Below, in pieces: positions 9,706-18,409 of a stretch of DNA of 64,000 bases (position 1 is the first letter of the stretch; every line of letters starts with the position of its first letter). The notes beneath the pieces were generated by a model. That model was not told the origin of the DNA, made no database searches, and saw only the letters and a list, made by a program, of their open reading frames with translations. This DNA is from Saccharopolyspora erythraea NRRL 2338 (GTDB lineage: Bacteria; Actinomycetota; Actinomycetes; Mycobacteriales; Pseudonocardiaceae), in assembly GCF_000062885.1 (NCBI RefSeq), contig NC_009142.1, positions 5,135,584 through 5,199,583 of the forward strand, in the 5' to 3' direction. The translations under genes and the position numbers were made by a program.

Positions 9706-10536
9706 TCAGGTCCGCTGACGTGAGGTGGCGGCCAGCGACCCGAGCAGGGCGAGCGCGCGGCTGCTCGCCGATGCCGGTTCGGCGTGGTAGACCACGAGTT
9801 CCTGGCCTGGGCTGGACCGGACGTCGAAGGTCTGCATGGTCAGCGTCAGCGGCCCGACGGCGCGGTGGTCGAAGCGTTTGCGCTCGAGCGCCTTGCCCCG
9901 AGCGTCGTGGCCGGCCCACAGCTCGGCGAACTCGGGGCTCTGGTCGAGCAGTTCGGTGAGCACCTGCCGCACGCGGGGGTCGTCGGGCGCCTCGCCGTGG
10001 CAGAGCCGGAAACCCGCGACGGTGTTGCGCGCGACGTCGTTCCAGTCCCGGTAGAACGTCCGCGCGACCGGGTCGGTGAACACCACGTGCATCAGGTTGC
10101 GCGAGTGGGTCCAGTCGTGGAAGAGCGCGTCCGCGATCGCGTTCGAGGCCAGCACGTCGTAGGCCCGGTTGTAGACGATGGCCGGGTTGTCCGGCCAGGC
10201 GTCCATGAGCTCCAGCAGGCTCGGGTCGACGCGGTCGCGCACGGCTGCGGTCCGTGCCCGCGGGCCGAGCCCGGCCAGCCGGAACAGGTGGCCGCGGCCG
10301 TCCTCGTCGAGCCGCAGCGCGGCCGCGAGAGCGTCGACCACCTGCGCCGACGGGCTGCGTTCCCGCCCCTGTTCGAGGCGGACGTAGTAGTCGACGCTGA
10401 GCCCCGCGAGCAGCGCCACCTCCTCGCGGCGCAGACCCGGCACCCGGCGGTACCCGGTGCTGGGCAGGTTCACCTCGCCCGGGCCGACCCGGGCTCGCCG
10501 CGCGCGGAGGTAGTCGCCGAGGTCGGAGCGCATCAC
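9706..10536 (-). CDS. XRE-family regulator with MmyB-like ligand-binding domain
   Basis: Transcription factor of 276 aa. An N-terminal helix-turn-helix (LRREEVALLAGLSVDYYVRLEQGRE) is followed by the C-terminal PAS-like MmyB/MLTR ligand-binding domain, marked by the NPAIVYNRAYDVLASN and FRLCHG segments. This is a large actinobacterial family that often controls an adjacent, divergent SDR gene, exactly the arrangement here (SDR start at 10638). Two ATGs (10536, 10533) are possible starts. The ligand is unknown. Confidence 0.92.
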   Translation of the reverse strand: MMRSDLGDYLRARRARVGPGEVNLPSTGYRRVPGLRREEVALLAGLSVDYYVRLEQGRERSPSAQVVDALAAALRLDEDGRGHLFRLAGLGPRARTAAVRDRVDPSLLELMDAWPDNPAIVYNRAYDVLASNAIADALFHDWTHSRNLMHVVFTDPVARTFYRDWNDVARNTVAGFRLCHGEAPDDPRVRQVLTELLDQSPEFAELWAGHDARGKALERKRFDHRAVGPLTLTMQTFDVRSSPGQELVVYHAEPASASSRALALLGSLAATSRQRT

Positions 10537-10637
10537 AGCCCGATCGTAGGCGGCCGGGCGCCGGTCTTGGTGGGTGCGGCGCTCCCATGAGGACGGCGCC
10601 CTCGTACGGCACGTCCGAGCGGGGCAGCGTGGTCGGC

Positions 10638-11408
10638 ATGCACATGAGCCGAGAAGCAGCCAACGCTCCCGTCACGGGAAAAGTCGTCCTCGTCACCGGC
10701 GCCAGCAGCGGGATCGGCGAGGCGATCGCCGCCCGCTCGGCCGGTGCCGGGCACCAGGTGGTCGCCGGCGCCCGGCGAACCGACCGCCTGCGGGCGCTCG
10801 CGGAACGCACCGAGGAGGCCACCGCCGCGTCGGGCGGCGGCATCCACCCCGTGCGCCTCGACGTCACCGACCGGGACGACGTCGCCGCCTTCGTCGAGAC
10901 CGCCCGCGACCGGTTCGGGCGCGTCGACGTCCTCGTCAACAACGCCGGGGTCATGCCGTTGTCGCGACTGGACTCCCTGCTGGTGGACGAGTGGGACCGG
11001 ATGATCGACGTCAACGTGCGCGGACTGCTGCACGGGATCGCCGCCGCGCTGCCCCGCTTCACCGCGCAGGGCGGGGGCCACTTCGTCACGATCGCGAGCA
11101 TCGGCGCCCACCAGGTCGTGCCGACCAGCGCCGTGTACTCCGGCACCAAGTACGCCGCCTGGGCGATCACCGAGGGACTGCGCCAGGAGACCGACCCCTC
11201 GATCCGGGTCACCACCATCTCCCCCGGCGTCGTCACCTCCGAGCTCGCGGACTCCATCACCGATCCCGGGGCGGCGGAGGCGATGCACACCTACCGCAGG
11301 AACGCGATCGCGCCCGAGGCCATCGCCGAAGCCGTTTCCTACGCCCTCGACCAGCCCGACGACGTCGACGTCAACGAGATCGTCGTGCGTCCGGCCCGCC
11401 AACGCTGA
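10638..11408 (+). CDS. SDR-family oxidoreductase (classical)
   Basis: NAD(P)-dependent short-chain dehydrogenase of 256 aa. It has TGASSGIG for cofactor binding, NNAG, a Ser in SIGAHQ and the catalytic YSGTK. The closest type is the YdfG/clavaldehyde-dehydrogenase-like group commonly paired with MmyB-type regulators. The ATG at 10638 is chosen because upstream in-frame codons (from 10587) are not family sequence. It is divergent from the regulator at 10536, with about 100 bp shared. The substrate is not predictable, and the link to aldarate use is by position only. Confidence 0.88.
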   Translation: MHMSREAANAPVTGKVVLVTGASSGIGEAIAARSAGAGHQVVAGARRTDRLRALAERTEEATAASGGGIHPVRLDVTDRDDVAAFVETARDRFGRVDVLVNNAGVMPLSRLDSLLVDEWDRMIDVNVRGLLHGIAAALPRFTAQGGGHFVTIASIGAHQVVPTSAVYSGTKYAAWAITEGLRQETDPSIRVTTISPGVVTSELADSITDPGAAEAMHTYRRNAIAPEAIAEAVSYALDQPDDVDVNEIVVRPARQR

Positions 11409-11425
11409 GCACGCAGGAGGAATCC

Positions 11426-12187
11426 TTGAACACCATCCCCGCTTCCTGGGACCTCACCGGCCGAGTGGCCGTCGTCACCGGCGCTGCGCGCGGAATCGGC
11501 CGGGCCACCGCCGCGCTGCTGCGCGAGCGCGGCGCCCGGCTGGTCGTGACCGACCGTCGCGAGGCCGTCGAGGAACTCGCGGCGGACGACCCGGACGACG
11601 TCGCCGCGCTCGTGGGCGACGTCGCCGACGAGGACATCGCACGAGCCGCCACGCGGCTGGCCACCCAGCGGTTCGGGCGGCTCGACATCCTCGTCAACAA
11701 CGCGGGCCGCACCCTGAACAAGCCGGTCACCGACACCACCGTCGACGACTTCGACGAGATCATGCGGGTCAACGCCCGCGGCAACTTCGTGCAGGCGCGC
11801 GAAGCCTTCCGCGCGATGGAGGCCGGAGGCGGCGGTGCGATCGTCTCGATCGCGTCCGTCTCGTCGGTCGTGGCGTTCCGGACCCAGACCGCCTATGCCG
11901 CGTCGAAAGGCGCCCTGGCGCAGATCACGCGGGTGCTCGCGATCGAGGGCGGCCCCAAGGGCATCCGGTCCAACGCCGTGCTCCCCGGCGTCGTCGACAC
12001 CGACATCATGGAGGGCGTCGTCGACGACGGGCGCGAGATGCTCGCCTCCTTCGGCAGCGCGCATCCGATCGGCCGGATCGGCAAGCCCGAGGAGGTCGCC
12101 GAAGCCGTCGCCTTCCTCGTCTGCGACGCCTCCGCGTTCGTGACCGGCGCCCTCGTCGCCGTCGACGGCGGATGGACCGCTCAGTGA
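11426..12187 (+). CDS. SDR-family oxidoreductase (FabG/gluconate-dehydrogenase type)
   Basis: Second short-chain dehydrogenase, 253 aa. The TTG start at 11426 is fixed by CAGGAGG at 11414-11420 and an onset matching the family. Motifs: TGAARGIG, NNAG, SIASVSS, YAASK, and the C-terminal VTGALVAVDGGW of FabG-type enzymes. It is 17 bp after the first SDR and probably co-transcribed. It may oxidise a sugar acid or its breakdown product, but this is only context. Confidence 0.9.
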   Translation: MNTIPASWDLTGRVAVVTGAARGIGRATAALLRERGARLVVTDRREAVEELAADDPDDVAALVGDVADEDIARAATRLATQRFGRLDILVNNAGRTLNKPVTDTTVDDFDEIMRVNARGNFVQAREAFRAMEAGGGGAIVSIASVSSVVAFRTQTAYAASKGALAQITRVLAIEGGPKGIRSNAVLPGVVDTDIMEGVVDDGREMLASFGSAHPIGRIGKPEEVAEAVAFLVCDASAFVTGALVAVDGGWTAQ

Positions 12188-12263
12188 GCGCTGCGGGGTT
12201 CGACGCCCGGTGCACTCGAGCGGTTGCGAAGATCAGGACGTCCGCCAGCACGAGGAGACGACG

Positions 12264-12671
12264 ATGATCAAGCGCTGGAACCCCTCCGGTGTCGCCGCGC
12301 CCGCCGGCCGCTACAGCCACCTGGCCTCGGTCCCCGCCGACCACGGGGTGGTGTTCCTGTCCGGCCAGATCGGCGCGCGCGAGGACGGCTCCCTGGCCGG
12401 TCCGGACGCCGAGGCCCAGACGCGCCAGGCCTTCACCAACATCGCGGTCCTGCTCGACTCCCTCGGCGCAGGCCCGCGGTCGGTGGTCAAGCTCTTCACG
12501 CTCGTCGCGGGCACCGAACACCTCGACGGCTTCCGGTCGGCGCTGCGGGAGGTCTTCGACGACTGGTACCCCGACGGCGACTGGCCCGCGCAGTCCCTGG
12601 CGGTGGTGGCCGCGCTCGCGACGCCCGAACTGGCCGTCGAGGTCGAGGCGGTCGCCGCGGTGCCGCGCTGA
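12264..12671 (+). CDS. RidA-family (YjgF/UK114) protein lacking the catalytic Arg
   Basis: Small trimer-forming Rid-fold protein of 135 aa. The ATG at 12264 follows GAGGAG. The family core is clear: HGVVFLSGQIGAREDG, a TRQAFTNI helix, and VVKLFTLV. In canonical RidA an Arg in the PAR segment before the last strands is needed for imine/enamine deamination. Here the equivalent segment reads WPAQSLAVV, so the Arg appears to be Gln. It may belong to a non-deaminating Rid subfamily. It sits 76 bp after the SDR and could act on a reactive intermediate of the same pathway. Confidence 0.85.
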   Translation: MIKRWNPSGVAAPAGRYSHLASVPADHGVVFLSGQIGAREDGSLAGPDAEAQTRQAFTNIAVLLDSLGAGPRSVVKLFTLVAGTEHLDGFRSALREVFDDWYPDGDWPAQSLAVVAALATPELAVEVEAVAAVPR

Positions 12672-12696
12672 CGGGCGCTGCCCGCCGTGCGGCGGA

Positions 12697-13374
12697 TCAG
12701 TCCGCCGTCGCGGACCGCTGCGTGGTGCCGATCGCGGCGCGGAGGCGGTTGCGGGCACCGAGGAGGTGGGCGCGCAGGTTCGTCAGCGCCTCCTCCTCCG
12801 GGCCGTTGCGGGCCAGGCGCAGCAGGTCGGCGTGGGCTTCGGCGGCCGGGTGCAGGTCGACGTCCTGGGCGTTGGTCACGTCCAGCACCACGGCGATCGT
12901 CGGCAGGTACTGCTCCCACACCGCCCGCAACCGCCGGTGCCCCGACAGCCGGTAGAGCTCGGTGTGGAACTCGAGGTCGGCGCGGGCGAAGGTCCGCACG
13001 TCGCGGCGCTGCGCGGCGTTGGCCATCTCGTCCACGCACTCCTGCGCCCGGTCCCAGCCGCCCGGCTCGGCCCGCCGCATCGCCAACGACATCGCGAGGG
13101 TTTCCAGCGACTCCCGCAGCATGTACAGCTCGTCGACGTCGTCCTCGGTGAGCCCGGTGACGAACACGCCGCGCCGCCGCGACTCCAGCAGCCCCTCGGC
13201 CTCCAGCTGCCGGTAGGCGTCGCGGATCGGGCCGCGGCTGACGTCGAACTGCTCGGCGAGCACGTCCTCGACCAGCCGGGTGCCGCGCGGCAGCTCCCCG
13301 CCGATGATGCGGACCCGCAGCTCGTGCGCGACCCGGTCGCCCAGCGACCGCTGCACCAGGGACGGGAAGCTCAC
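12697..13374 (-). CDS. GntR-family regulator, FadR/FCD subfamily
   Basis: Transcription factor of 225 aa with an N-terminal winged helix (LAEQFDVSRGPIRDAYRQLE) and an all-helical FCD ligand domain (residues about 85-215) carrying Asp/His metal-ligand-type positions (DLEFHTELYRLSGHRRL). The GTG at 13374 is preceded by AGGAG with good spacing; a TTG at 13380 would touch that site. It lies 67 bp downstream of the DapA-like lyase on the same strand, so it probably belongs to that operon. It is a good candidate for the regulator reading the GTTAAC sites at 14344-14367. Confidence 0.92.
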   Translation of the reverse strand: MSFPSLVQRSLGDRVAHELRVRIIGGELPRGTRLVEDVLAEQFDVSRGPIRDAYRQLEAEGLLESRRRGVFVTGLTEDDVDELYMLRESLETLAMSLAMRRAEPGGWDRAQECVDEMANAAQRRDVRTFARADLEFHTELYRLSGHRRLRAVWEQYLPTIAVVLDVTNAQDVDLHPAAEAHADLLRLARNGPEEEALTNLRAHLLGARNRLRAAIGTTQRSATAD

Positions 13375-13441
13375 GACCAACTCCTAGGCTCGGGCTGCGG
13401 TGCCGCCCCGCCGGTGGATCTTCGGCAGGGCGGCCACCAGG

Positions 13442-14305
13442 TTAGCGCGCGTTCTCGGCCACCAGATCCTTGATCAACGACTCGGTCTCGGCATCCGGGT
13501 CGGCCACGGTCATCCGGGACTCCCCGGCGGGCAGCCCGCGCAACCGCTGCGCGCACTTGATCCGCCCGATGCTCGGCCCGAGCGCGGCCACCACGCGGTC
13601 GACCCGCTGCTGCACCTCGCCGGTGTCGCGTCCGGTCCGGATCGCTTCGGCCAGCTCCAGGAACGGTTCCGGGAGCGCCGCGGAGCATCCGGAGACGGTG
13701 CCCTCGCCGCCGGCGGCGAGGACGCCGCCCAGTTCGCGGTCGTTGCCGGAGTACACCTCGAAGCCCTCCGGCGCCGCCGCGACGTGCTCGCGCACCCGGC
13801 GGGACGCGGCGCCGCTGAGCTTGACCCCGGCGAGCCCGTGCGCGGCGGCCAGTTCGGCGCACAGTTCCGGCGACACCTCCAGCCCCGTGCGCTCCGGGAA
13901 CAGGTAGGCGAAGATCTCCGCGTCCCCGGCGGCGTCCCGGACCGCCCCGAAGTAGGCGTGCAGCTCCTCGGGCGTCGCGGGCAGGTAGTACGGCGTCAGC
14001 GCGGCCAGCCGTCGCGCGCCCGCGCGCACCGACGCGCGGGTCAGCTGCGCGGCGTTGTGGGCATCGGCCGTGCCGACGTGCGCGATGACTCCCTCCGCTC
14101 CGGCGACCTCCAGCGCGGCGTCCAGCAGCGACATGCGTTCGTCGATGGTCAGCGCCGGGAACTCGCCGGTGGTGCCGCCGACGAGCAGTTGCCCGGTGTG
14201 CTGCCCCGCGAACCGGTAGAGCTGTCTGGCCGCCGCCAGGTCGAGGTCGCCATCGGGCTGGAAGGGCGTGGTCACCGCGGTGATGACCGTGCGCTGGCCG
14301 CTCAT
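13442..14305 (-). CDS. DapA/NAL-family lyase (keto-deoxy sugar acid aldolase or dehydratase type)
   Basis: Class I aldolase-fold enzyme of 287 aa. Family marks are GGTTGEFPALT near residue 45, ALTPYYLPAT, the catalytic Tyr region AYLFPERTG, and the Schiff-base Lys in GVKLSG. In galactarate/glucarate routes such enzymes either cleave 5-keto-4-deoxy-glucarate or dehydrate/decarboxylate it to 2-ketoglutarate semialdehyde (family knowledge); either fits the neighbours. The start ATG at 14305 lies divergent from the hydroxyacid dehydrogenase with GTTAAC repeats between. Confidence 0.85.
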   Translation of the reverse strand: MSGQRTVITAVTTPFQPDGDLDLAAARQLYRFAGQHTGQLLVGGTTGEFPALTIDERMSLLDAALEVAGAEGVIAHVGTADAHNAAQLTRASVRAGARRLAALTPYYLPATPEELHAYFGAVRDAAGDAEIFAYLFPERTGLEVSPELCAELAAAHGLAGVKLSGAASRRVREHVAAAPEGFEVYSGNDRELGGVLAAGGEGTVSGCSAALPEPFLELAEAIRTGRDTGEVQQRVDRVVAALGPSIGRIKCAQRLRGLPAGESRMTVADPDAETESLIKDLVAENAR

Positions 14306-14343
14306 GCGGATCCTTTCGTCCGGATCGGTACGACCCCAGCATA

Positions 14344-14367
14344 CTTCGTTAACTGTATTTCGTTAAC
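14344..14367. promoter_or_regulatory. Two TTCGTTAAC direct repeats, probable operator
   Basis: TTCGTTAAC occurs twice within 14344-14367, each containing the palindrome GTTAAC, with starts about 16 bp apart. The site lies in the divergent region between the lyase (starts 14305, minus) and the dehydrogenase (14458, plus). The downstream GntR regulator is the natural candidate binder (inference). Confidence 0.6.
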
Positions 14368-14457
14368 GGTTGACTGAGGCAGGGTTTCCGCCGAGACTGT
14401 GCCGACCAGCGCCGCGTGACCTCCGCCGCGCTCCCCGAAGGAGAGGAGCAGGCCCGC

Positions 14458-15426
14458 ATGGGCGAGCACATCGTCAGCCTCTACCACCTGAACGACATCA
14501 CCGAGGCGGAGCTGCGCAAGCACCTGCCCGACCACCCCGGCCTGCGGATCACCGAGATCGGGCCGGACGCCGACCCCGCAGGCCACCGCGCCGAGCTCGC
14601 CACCGCCACGATCGTGCTGGCCCCGCTGGAGAAGGAACGCCGGATCGACGCGGCCCTGCTCGACGCGATGCCGAACTGCCGCCTGATCCAGTCGGTCGCG
14701 GTCGGGTTCGACGGCGTCGACCACGTGGCCGCCGCCGAGCGCGGCATCCCGGTGGCGAACCTGCCGGGCTTCAACGCCGACGCCGTCGCCGACTGGACCG
14801 TGGGCGCGATGCTGCACCTGCTGCGCCACTACGCGGCCGGACATCGCAAGGTCGAGCAGGGCGGCTGGGGCCCGGAAGGACTGCGCGGCCGCGATCTCAG
14901 CGCGCTGACGGTCGCGATCCTCGGCTTCGGCAACATCGGCCGCGCGGTGGCCCGCCGGCTCGACGGATTCGGCGCGGAGATCGTCGTGCACGACCCGTTC
15001 CCGTCGGAGCCCGGGCGCCAGTACGTGGCGCTGGAGGAAGCCGTGGCGCGGGCGGACGTGCTGAGCCTGCACATGCCGCTCAACGACGCCACCCGCGGAC
15101 TGCTCGGGGACGAACTGCTCGCGACCATGCCCTCGGGCGCTTACGTGGTCAACGCCGGGCGCGGCGGCGTGATCGACGAGCCCGCACTCGCCCGCGCGCT
15201 GGACTCCGGCCACCTCGCCGGTGCCGCGCTCGACGTCTTCGCCGAAGAACCGCTGCCCGCGGACTCGCCGCTGCGCGGCCGCGACGACGTGCTGCTCACC
15301 CCGCACACCGCCGGGGTGACCTGGGAGGCCTACCACAACCTGCGGAACCGCCTGTTCGACAAGCTCGCGGCGGTGCTGGCCGGGAAGTCCCCCGTGGACG
15401 TCGTCAACGGCGTCCGACCGCGCTGA
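14458..15426 (+). CDS. D-isomer-specific 2-hydroxyacid dehydrogenase
   Basis: NAD-dependent dehydrogenase of 322 aa. The ATG at 14458 follows AGGAGAGGAG at about 14439-14448; the GTG at 14416 would place that site inside the gene. Motifs: dinucleotide fold GFGNIGRAVARRL, catalytic Arg in NAGRGG, Glu in FAEEPLP and His in TPHTAG. It resembles the phosphoglycerate/glyoxylate (tartronate semialdehyde-type) reductase group. With an aldarate lyase next door, reduction of tartronate semialdehyde or a related 2-keto acid is a reasonable guess. An MFS gene follows 20 bp later. Confidence 0.9.
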   Translation: MGEHIVSLYHLNDITEAELRKHLPDHPGLRITEIGPDADPAGHRAELATATIVLAPLEKERRIDAALLDAMPNCRLIQSVAVGFDGVDHVAAAERGIPVANLPGFNADAVADWTVGAMLHLLRHYAAGHRKVEQGGWGPEGLRGRDLSALTVAILGFGNIGRAVARRLDGFGAEIVVHDPFPSEPGRQYVALEEAVARADVLSLHMPLNDATRGLLGDELLATMPSGAYVVNAGRGGVIDEPALARALDSGHLAGAALDVFAEEPLPADSPLRGRDDVLLTPHTAGVTWEAYHNLRNRLFDKLAAVLAGKSPVDVVNGVRPR

Positions 15427-15446
15427 TCCCCGAAAGGAACAACCTC

Positions 15447-16751
15447 ATGGCCACCCTGTCCCGGTCAGAGCCGACCGGTACCCCGGCCCCGCGTCGCGGG
15501 ATCGGCAAGCTGCGGTACGCGATGCTGGGCGTGCTGTTCGCCGGCATCGCGATCAACTACGTCGACCGCGCCACGATCAGCGTCGCGATGCCGTTCATGA
15601 GCGAGGAGATGGGCATCTCCGACGCGCTCGGCGGCGTGATCCTCTCGGCGTTCTTCTGGACCTACGCCGCGGGGCAGATGCCCGGCGGCTTCCTCGCCGA
15701 CAAGCTCGGTGCCCGCAAGATGCTCCTGCTCGCCAGCCTGTGCTGGGGTCTGTCGACGATGGCGATGGGCCTGGCGTGGGGCGTGGTGTCCCTGGTGGTG
15801 CTGCGGCTGGTGCTGGGCATCGGCGAGTCGCCCGCCTTCCCGGCCAGCGCCCAGGTGGTGTCGCGCTGGTTCCCCCGCTCCGAACGCAGCTTCGCCGCCG
15901 CCACGTTCAACAACGGCAATCCCGTCGGGGCGACTCTTTCGGTGCCGCTGGTGGCGTTGGCGATCGCGACGCTCGGGTGGCGGTGGGCCTTCGTGCTCGC
16001 CGGTGCACTCGGCGTGGTGTGGGCGCTGGTGTGGTGGAAGGTCTACCGCGAGCCGCGCGAGCACCCGAAGATCACCGCGGCCGAGCTGGCCCACATCGAG
16101 GAGGGTCAGGAGGAGTCCGAGGCCGACGCGTCGGTGCGCTGGGCGCAGCTGTTCCGGTTCCGCGCGGTGTGGGCGATGATGATCGGCTTCTTCTGCGTCA
16201 ACTTCGTCGCCTACTTCTTCATCACCTGGTTCCCGACCTACCTGGTCAAGACCTACGGGCTCAGCCTGCTGAAGTTCGGCTTCTACGGCATGATCCCCGG
16301 CATCGCCTCGATGGTCGGCGGCTGGTGCGGCGGCCTGTTCTCCGACTACCTGGTGCGGCGCGGTACCTCGCTCACGGTGGCCCGCAAGATCCCGCTGGTC
16401 GGCGGGCTCCTGGGCACCTCGGTGATCGCACTGGCGGTTTTCTCGCCGTCGGTGGAGATGGCGCTGACGGCGCTGTCGGCGTCGTACTTCTGCAGCACCT
16501 TCGCCGCGGCCAGCGTGTGGGCGCTGCCCGCCGACTTCGCCCCGACGCCGGGCCACGTCGGTTCGCTGGCGGGCATCCAGAACACCGCGGCGAACATCGC
16601 CGGGATCATCTCGCCGATCCTCATCGGCGTGCTCACCGGCCTGACCAGCTCGTTCGTCCTGCCCCTGCTGATCGCGGGCGGTGTGGCCCTGACCGGCGCG
16701 GCTGTCTACGCGTTCGTGCTGCCACCGGTGCGCCGGTTGCGCGTGGGGTGA
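15447..16751 (+). CDS. MFS transporter, anion:cation symporter family (second aldarate-type importer)
   Basis: Twelve-helix symporter of 434 aa closely similar in layout to the importer at 7090: NYVDRATISVAMP in helix 1, GGFLADKLGARK, and GESPAFPASAQVVSRWFP. The ATG at 15447 follows GAAAGGAAC and lies 20 bp after the dehydrogenase stop, so the two form an operon under the GTTAAC region. Two paralogous importers in one locus suggest two related acid-sugar substrates or two induction conditions. The gene ends at a bidirectional terminator. Confidence 0.9.
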   Translation: MATLSRSEPTGTPAPRRGIGKLRYAMLGVLFAGIAINYVDRATISVAMPFMSEEMGISDALGGVILSAFFWTYAAGQMPGGFLADKLGARKMLLLASLCWGLSTMAMGLAWGVVSLVVLRLVLGIGESPAFPASAQVVSRWFPRSERSFAAATFNNGNPVGATLSVPLVALAIATLGWRWAFVLAGALGVVWALVWWKVYREPREHPKITAAELAHIEEGQEESEADASVRWAQLFRFRAVWAMMIGFFCVNFVAYFFITWFPTYLVKTYGLSLLKFGFYGMIPGIASMVGGWCGGLFSDYLVRRGTSLTVARKIPLVGGLLGTSVIALAVFSPSVEMALTALSASYFCSTFAAASVWALPADFAPTPGHVGSLAGIQNTAANIAGIISPILIGVLTGLTSSFVLPLLIAGGVALTGAAVYAFVLPPVRRLRVG

Positions 16752-16758
16752 TGCGCCG

Positions 16759-16792
16759 GCGGCCCGCGCCCCCACCCGGGGTCGCGGGCCGC
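16759..16792. terminator. Bidirectional terminator between convergent transporters
   Basis: Perfect 10-bp arms, GCGGCCCGCG at 16759-16768 and CGCGGGCCGC at 16783-16792, with a 14-nt loop. It lies between the stops of the MFS gene (plus) and the BCCT gene (minus). Confidence 0.7.
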
Positions 16793-16825
16793 TGCGCAGG
16801 CGCACGGCGGTGAACACCTACCGGA

Positions 16826-18409
16826 TCACGCCGTGGGAACCGGCTTCTCGGCTTCCCGCTCCGCTCGGGCCGGTTCGGGCTCCGGCCTGAACAACGGGTC
16901 CTCGCGCACTTCGCGCCACAGCGAGTAGGCGAGGCCGACCATCAGAACGACGAACGGCGCCGCCGTGATGATCACCGTCTGCTGGAGCGCTTCCAGGCCA
17001 CCGGCGACCAGGAGCACGATGGCGGTCACGCCGGTGAGCCCACCCCACAGGGCCAGCACCGCTGCCCGGGGCTTCGTCTCGCCGTCCGAGGACAACATGC
17101 TCAGCACGAAGGTGTTCGCATCGGCGCCGGAGACGAAGAACAGCAGGACCAGGACCATGGCGACCGCGGAAGTCGCGGTCGGCCAGGGGAAGGCTTCGAG
17201 CATCGCGAAGATGGCGTTGTTCGAGTCCTGGGCAGCGGCTCCGGCCACGTGCCCACCGCGGAAAGCGTCCTGGAAGATCGCGGAGCCGCCGAAGACGCTG
17301 AACCACAGGAAGAAAACCGCACTGGGCACGCCGATGACGGCGACGACGAACTCGCGGATCGTGCGCCCGCGCGAGATGCGGGCCAGGAACACCCCGACGA
17401 AAGCGCCCCACGAGATCCACCACGCCAGCATGAAGTAGGTCCAGTTCTGCATCCACGCCAGCTCGCCCGAGCTCCCGGTTCGCAGGCTCATCGGCACGAA
17501 GTCACCGACGTACTGGCCGATGGACTCGACGAACAGGTTGAGCACGAAGGCCGACGGTCCGGCGATCAGCACGAAGGCGAACAACAACCCGGCCAGCCCC
17601 ATGCTGCTCTCGCTGAGGAAGCGGACTCCCCTGTGCAGACCGGTGATCGCCGAGATGGTGAACAGGATCGTGACCACGGCGATGATGAGCACCTGGGTTC
17701 CGGTTCCCGCCGGCATCCCGAACACCCGGCTGAGCCCGCCGTTGATCTGCAGCGCACCGAGTCCCAGCGACGTCGTGGTCCCGAACAGCGTCGCGAAGAT
17801 CGCCAGCACGTCGACGGCCTTGCCGACCGGGCCGTCGACCCGCCTGCCCAGAACGGGACGCAGCATCGGGCTGACCAGTCCCTTGCGGCCCTTGCGGTGA
17901 GTGGAGTAGCCGAGCGCGATGCCGAACACCGCGAAGATCGCCCACGCGTGCAGGCCCCAGTCGAAGAACGAGTGCTGCAAGGCGACCACCGCCGCGTGCC
18001 TGCTGCCCGGCTGCGCCAGGCCGTGCGGCGGCTCGGCGAAGTGGCTGATCGGCTCGGACACCCCGTAGGACACCAGGCCGATGCCCATCACGGCCGCCAG
18101 GATCATCGCCAGCCAGCTGACCGTGCCGAACTCCGGGCGGTCGGTGTCGGCGCCGAGGCGGATCCGGCCGAACCTGCCGGCCGCCAGCACGATCAGGAAG
18201 ACCAGCACGCCCAGGCTCGACACCAGGTACACCCAGCCGAACTCACCGGTGACCCGGTTCAGCGCGGTGGAGGTGACCGCGTTGAGGTTCTCGGTGAACA
18301 GCGTCGCCCACAGCACGAACAGGCCGCAGAGCGTGACCGATGCGTAGAAGACGCTGCCCAGCGGCGGTGAGGTGGTATGTCGCCGGGTGGTGGCGGTGGC
18401 TCGTGCCAT
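16826..18409 (-). CDS. BCCT-family transporter (betaine/choline/carnitine type)
   Basis: Sodium- or proton-coupled importer of quaternary ammonium compounds, 527 aa with about 12 membrane segments. Family signatures are MGIGLVSYGVSEPI and the WWISWGAFVGVFLARISRGR stretch. The C-terminus is short (Pro/Glu-rich, under 40 residues), shorter than in osmosensing BetP, so osmotic control is uncertain. It is a lone gene. The dehydrogenase encoded upstream on the same strand is separated by a terminator. Confidence 0.93.
   Translation of the reverse strand: MARATATTRRHTTSPPLGSVFYASVTLCGLFVLWATLFTENLNAVTSTALNRVTGEFGWVYLVSSLGVLVFLIVLAAGRFGRIRLGADTDRPEFGTVSWLAMILAAVMGIGLVSYGVSEPISHFAEPPHGLAQPGSRHAAVVALQHSFFDWGLHAWAIFAVFGIALGYSTHRKGRKGLVSPMLRPVLGRRVDGPVGKAVDVLAIFATLFGTTTSLGLGALQINGGLSRVFGMPAGTGTQVLIIAVVTILFTISAITGLHRGVRFLSESSMGLAGLLFAFVLIAGPSAFVLNLFVESIGQYVGDFVPMSLRTGSSGELAWMQNWTYFMLAWWISWGAFVGVFLARISRGRTIREFVVAVIGVPSAVFFLWFSVFGGSAIFQDAFRGGHVAGAAAQDSNNAIFAMLEAFPWPTATSAVAMVLVLLFFVSGADANTFVLSMLSSDGETKPRAAVLALWGGLTGVTAIVLLVAGGLEALQQTVIITAAPFVVLMVGLAYSLWREVREDPLFRPEPEPARAEREAEKPVPTA

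Noticed and set aside
8447-11290. Long minus-strand frame antisense to the dehydratase and SDR
   Set aside because: Shadow of the plus-strand genes; only the separate regulator frame at 9706-10536 is real on that strand.
12697-13380. TTG at 13380 as GntR start
   Set aside because: The AGGAG ribosome site would abut it directly; GTG at 13374 has proper spacing.
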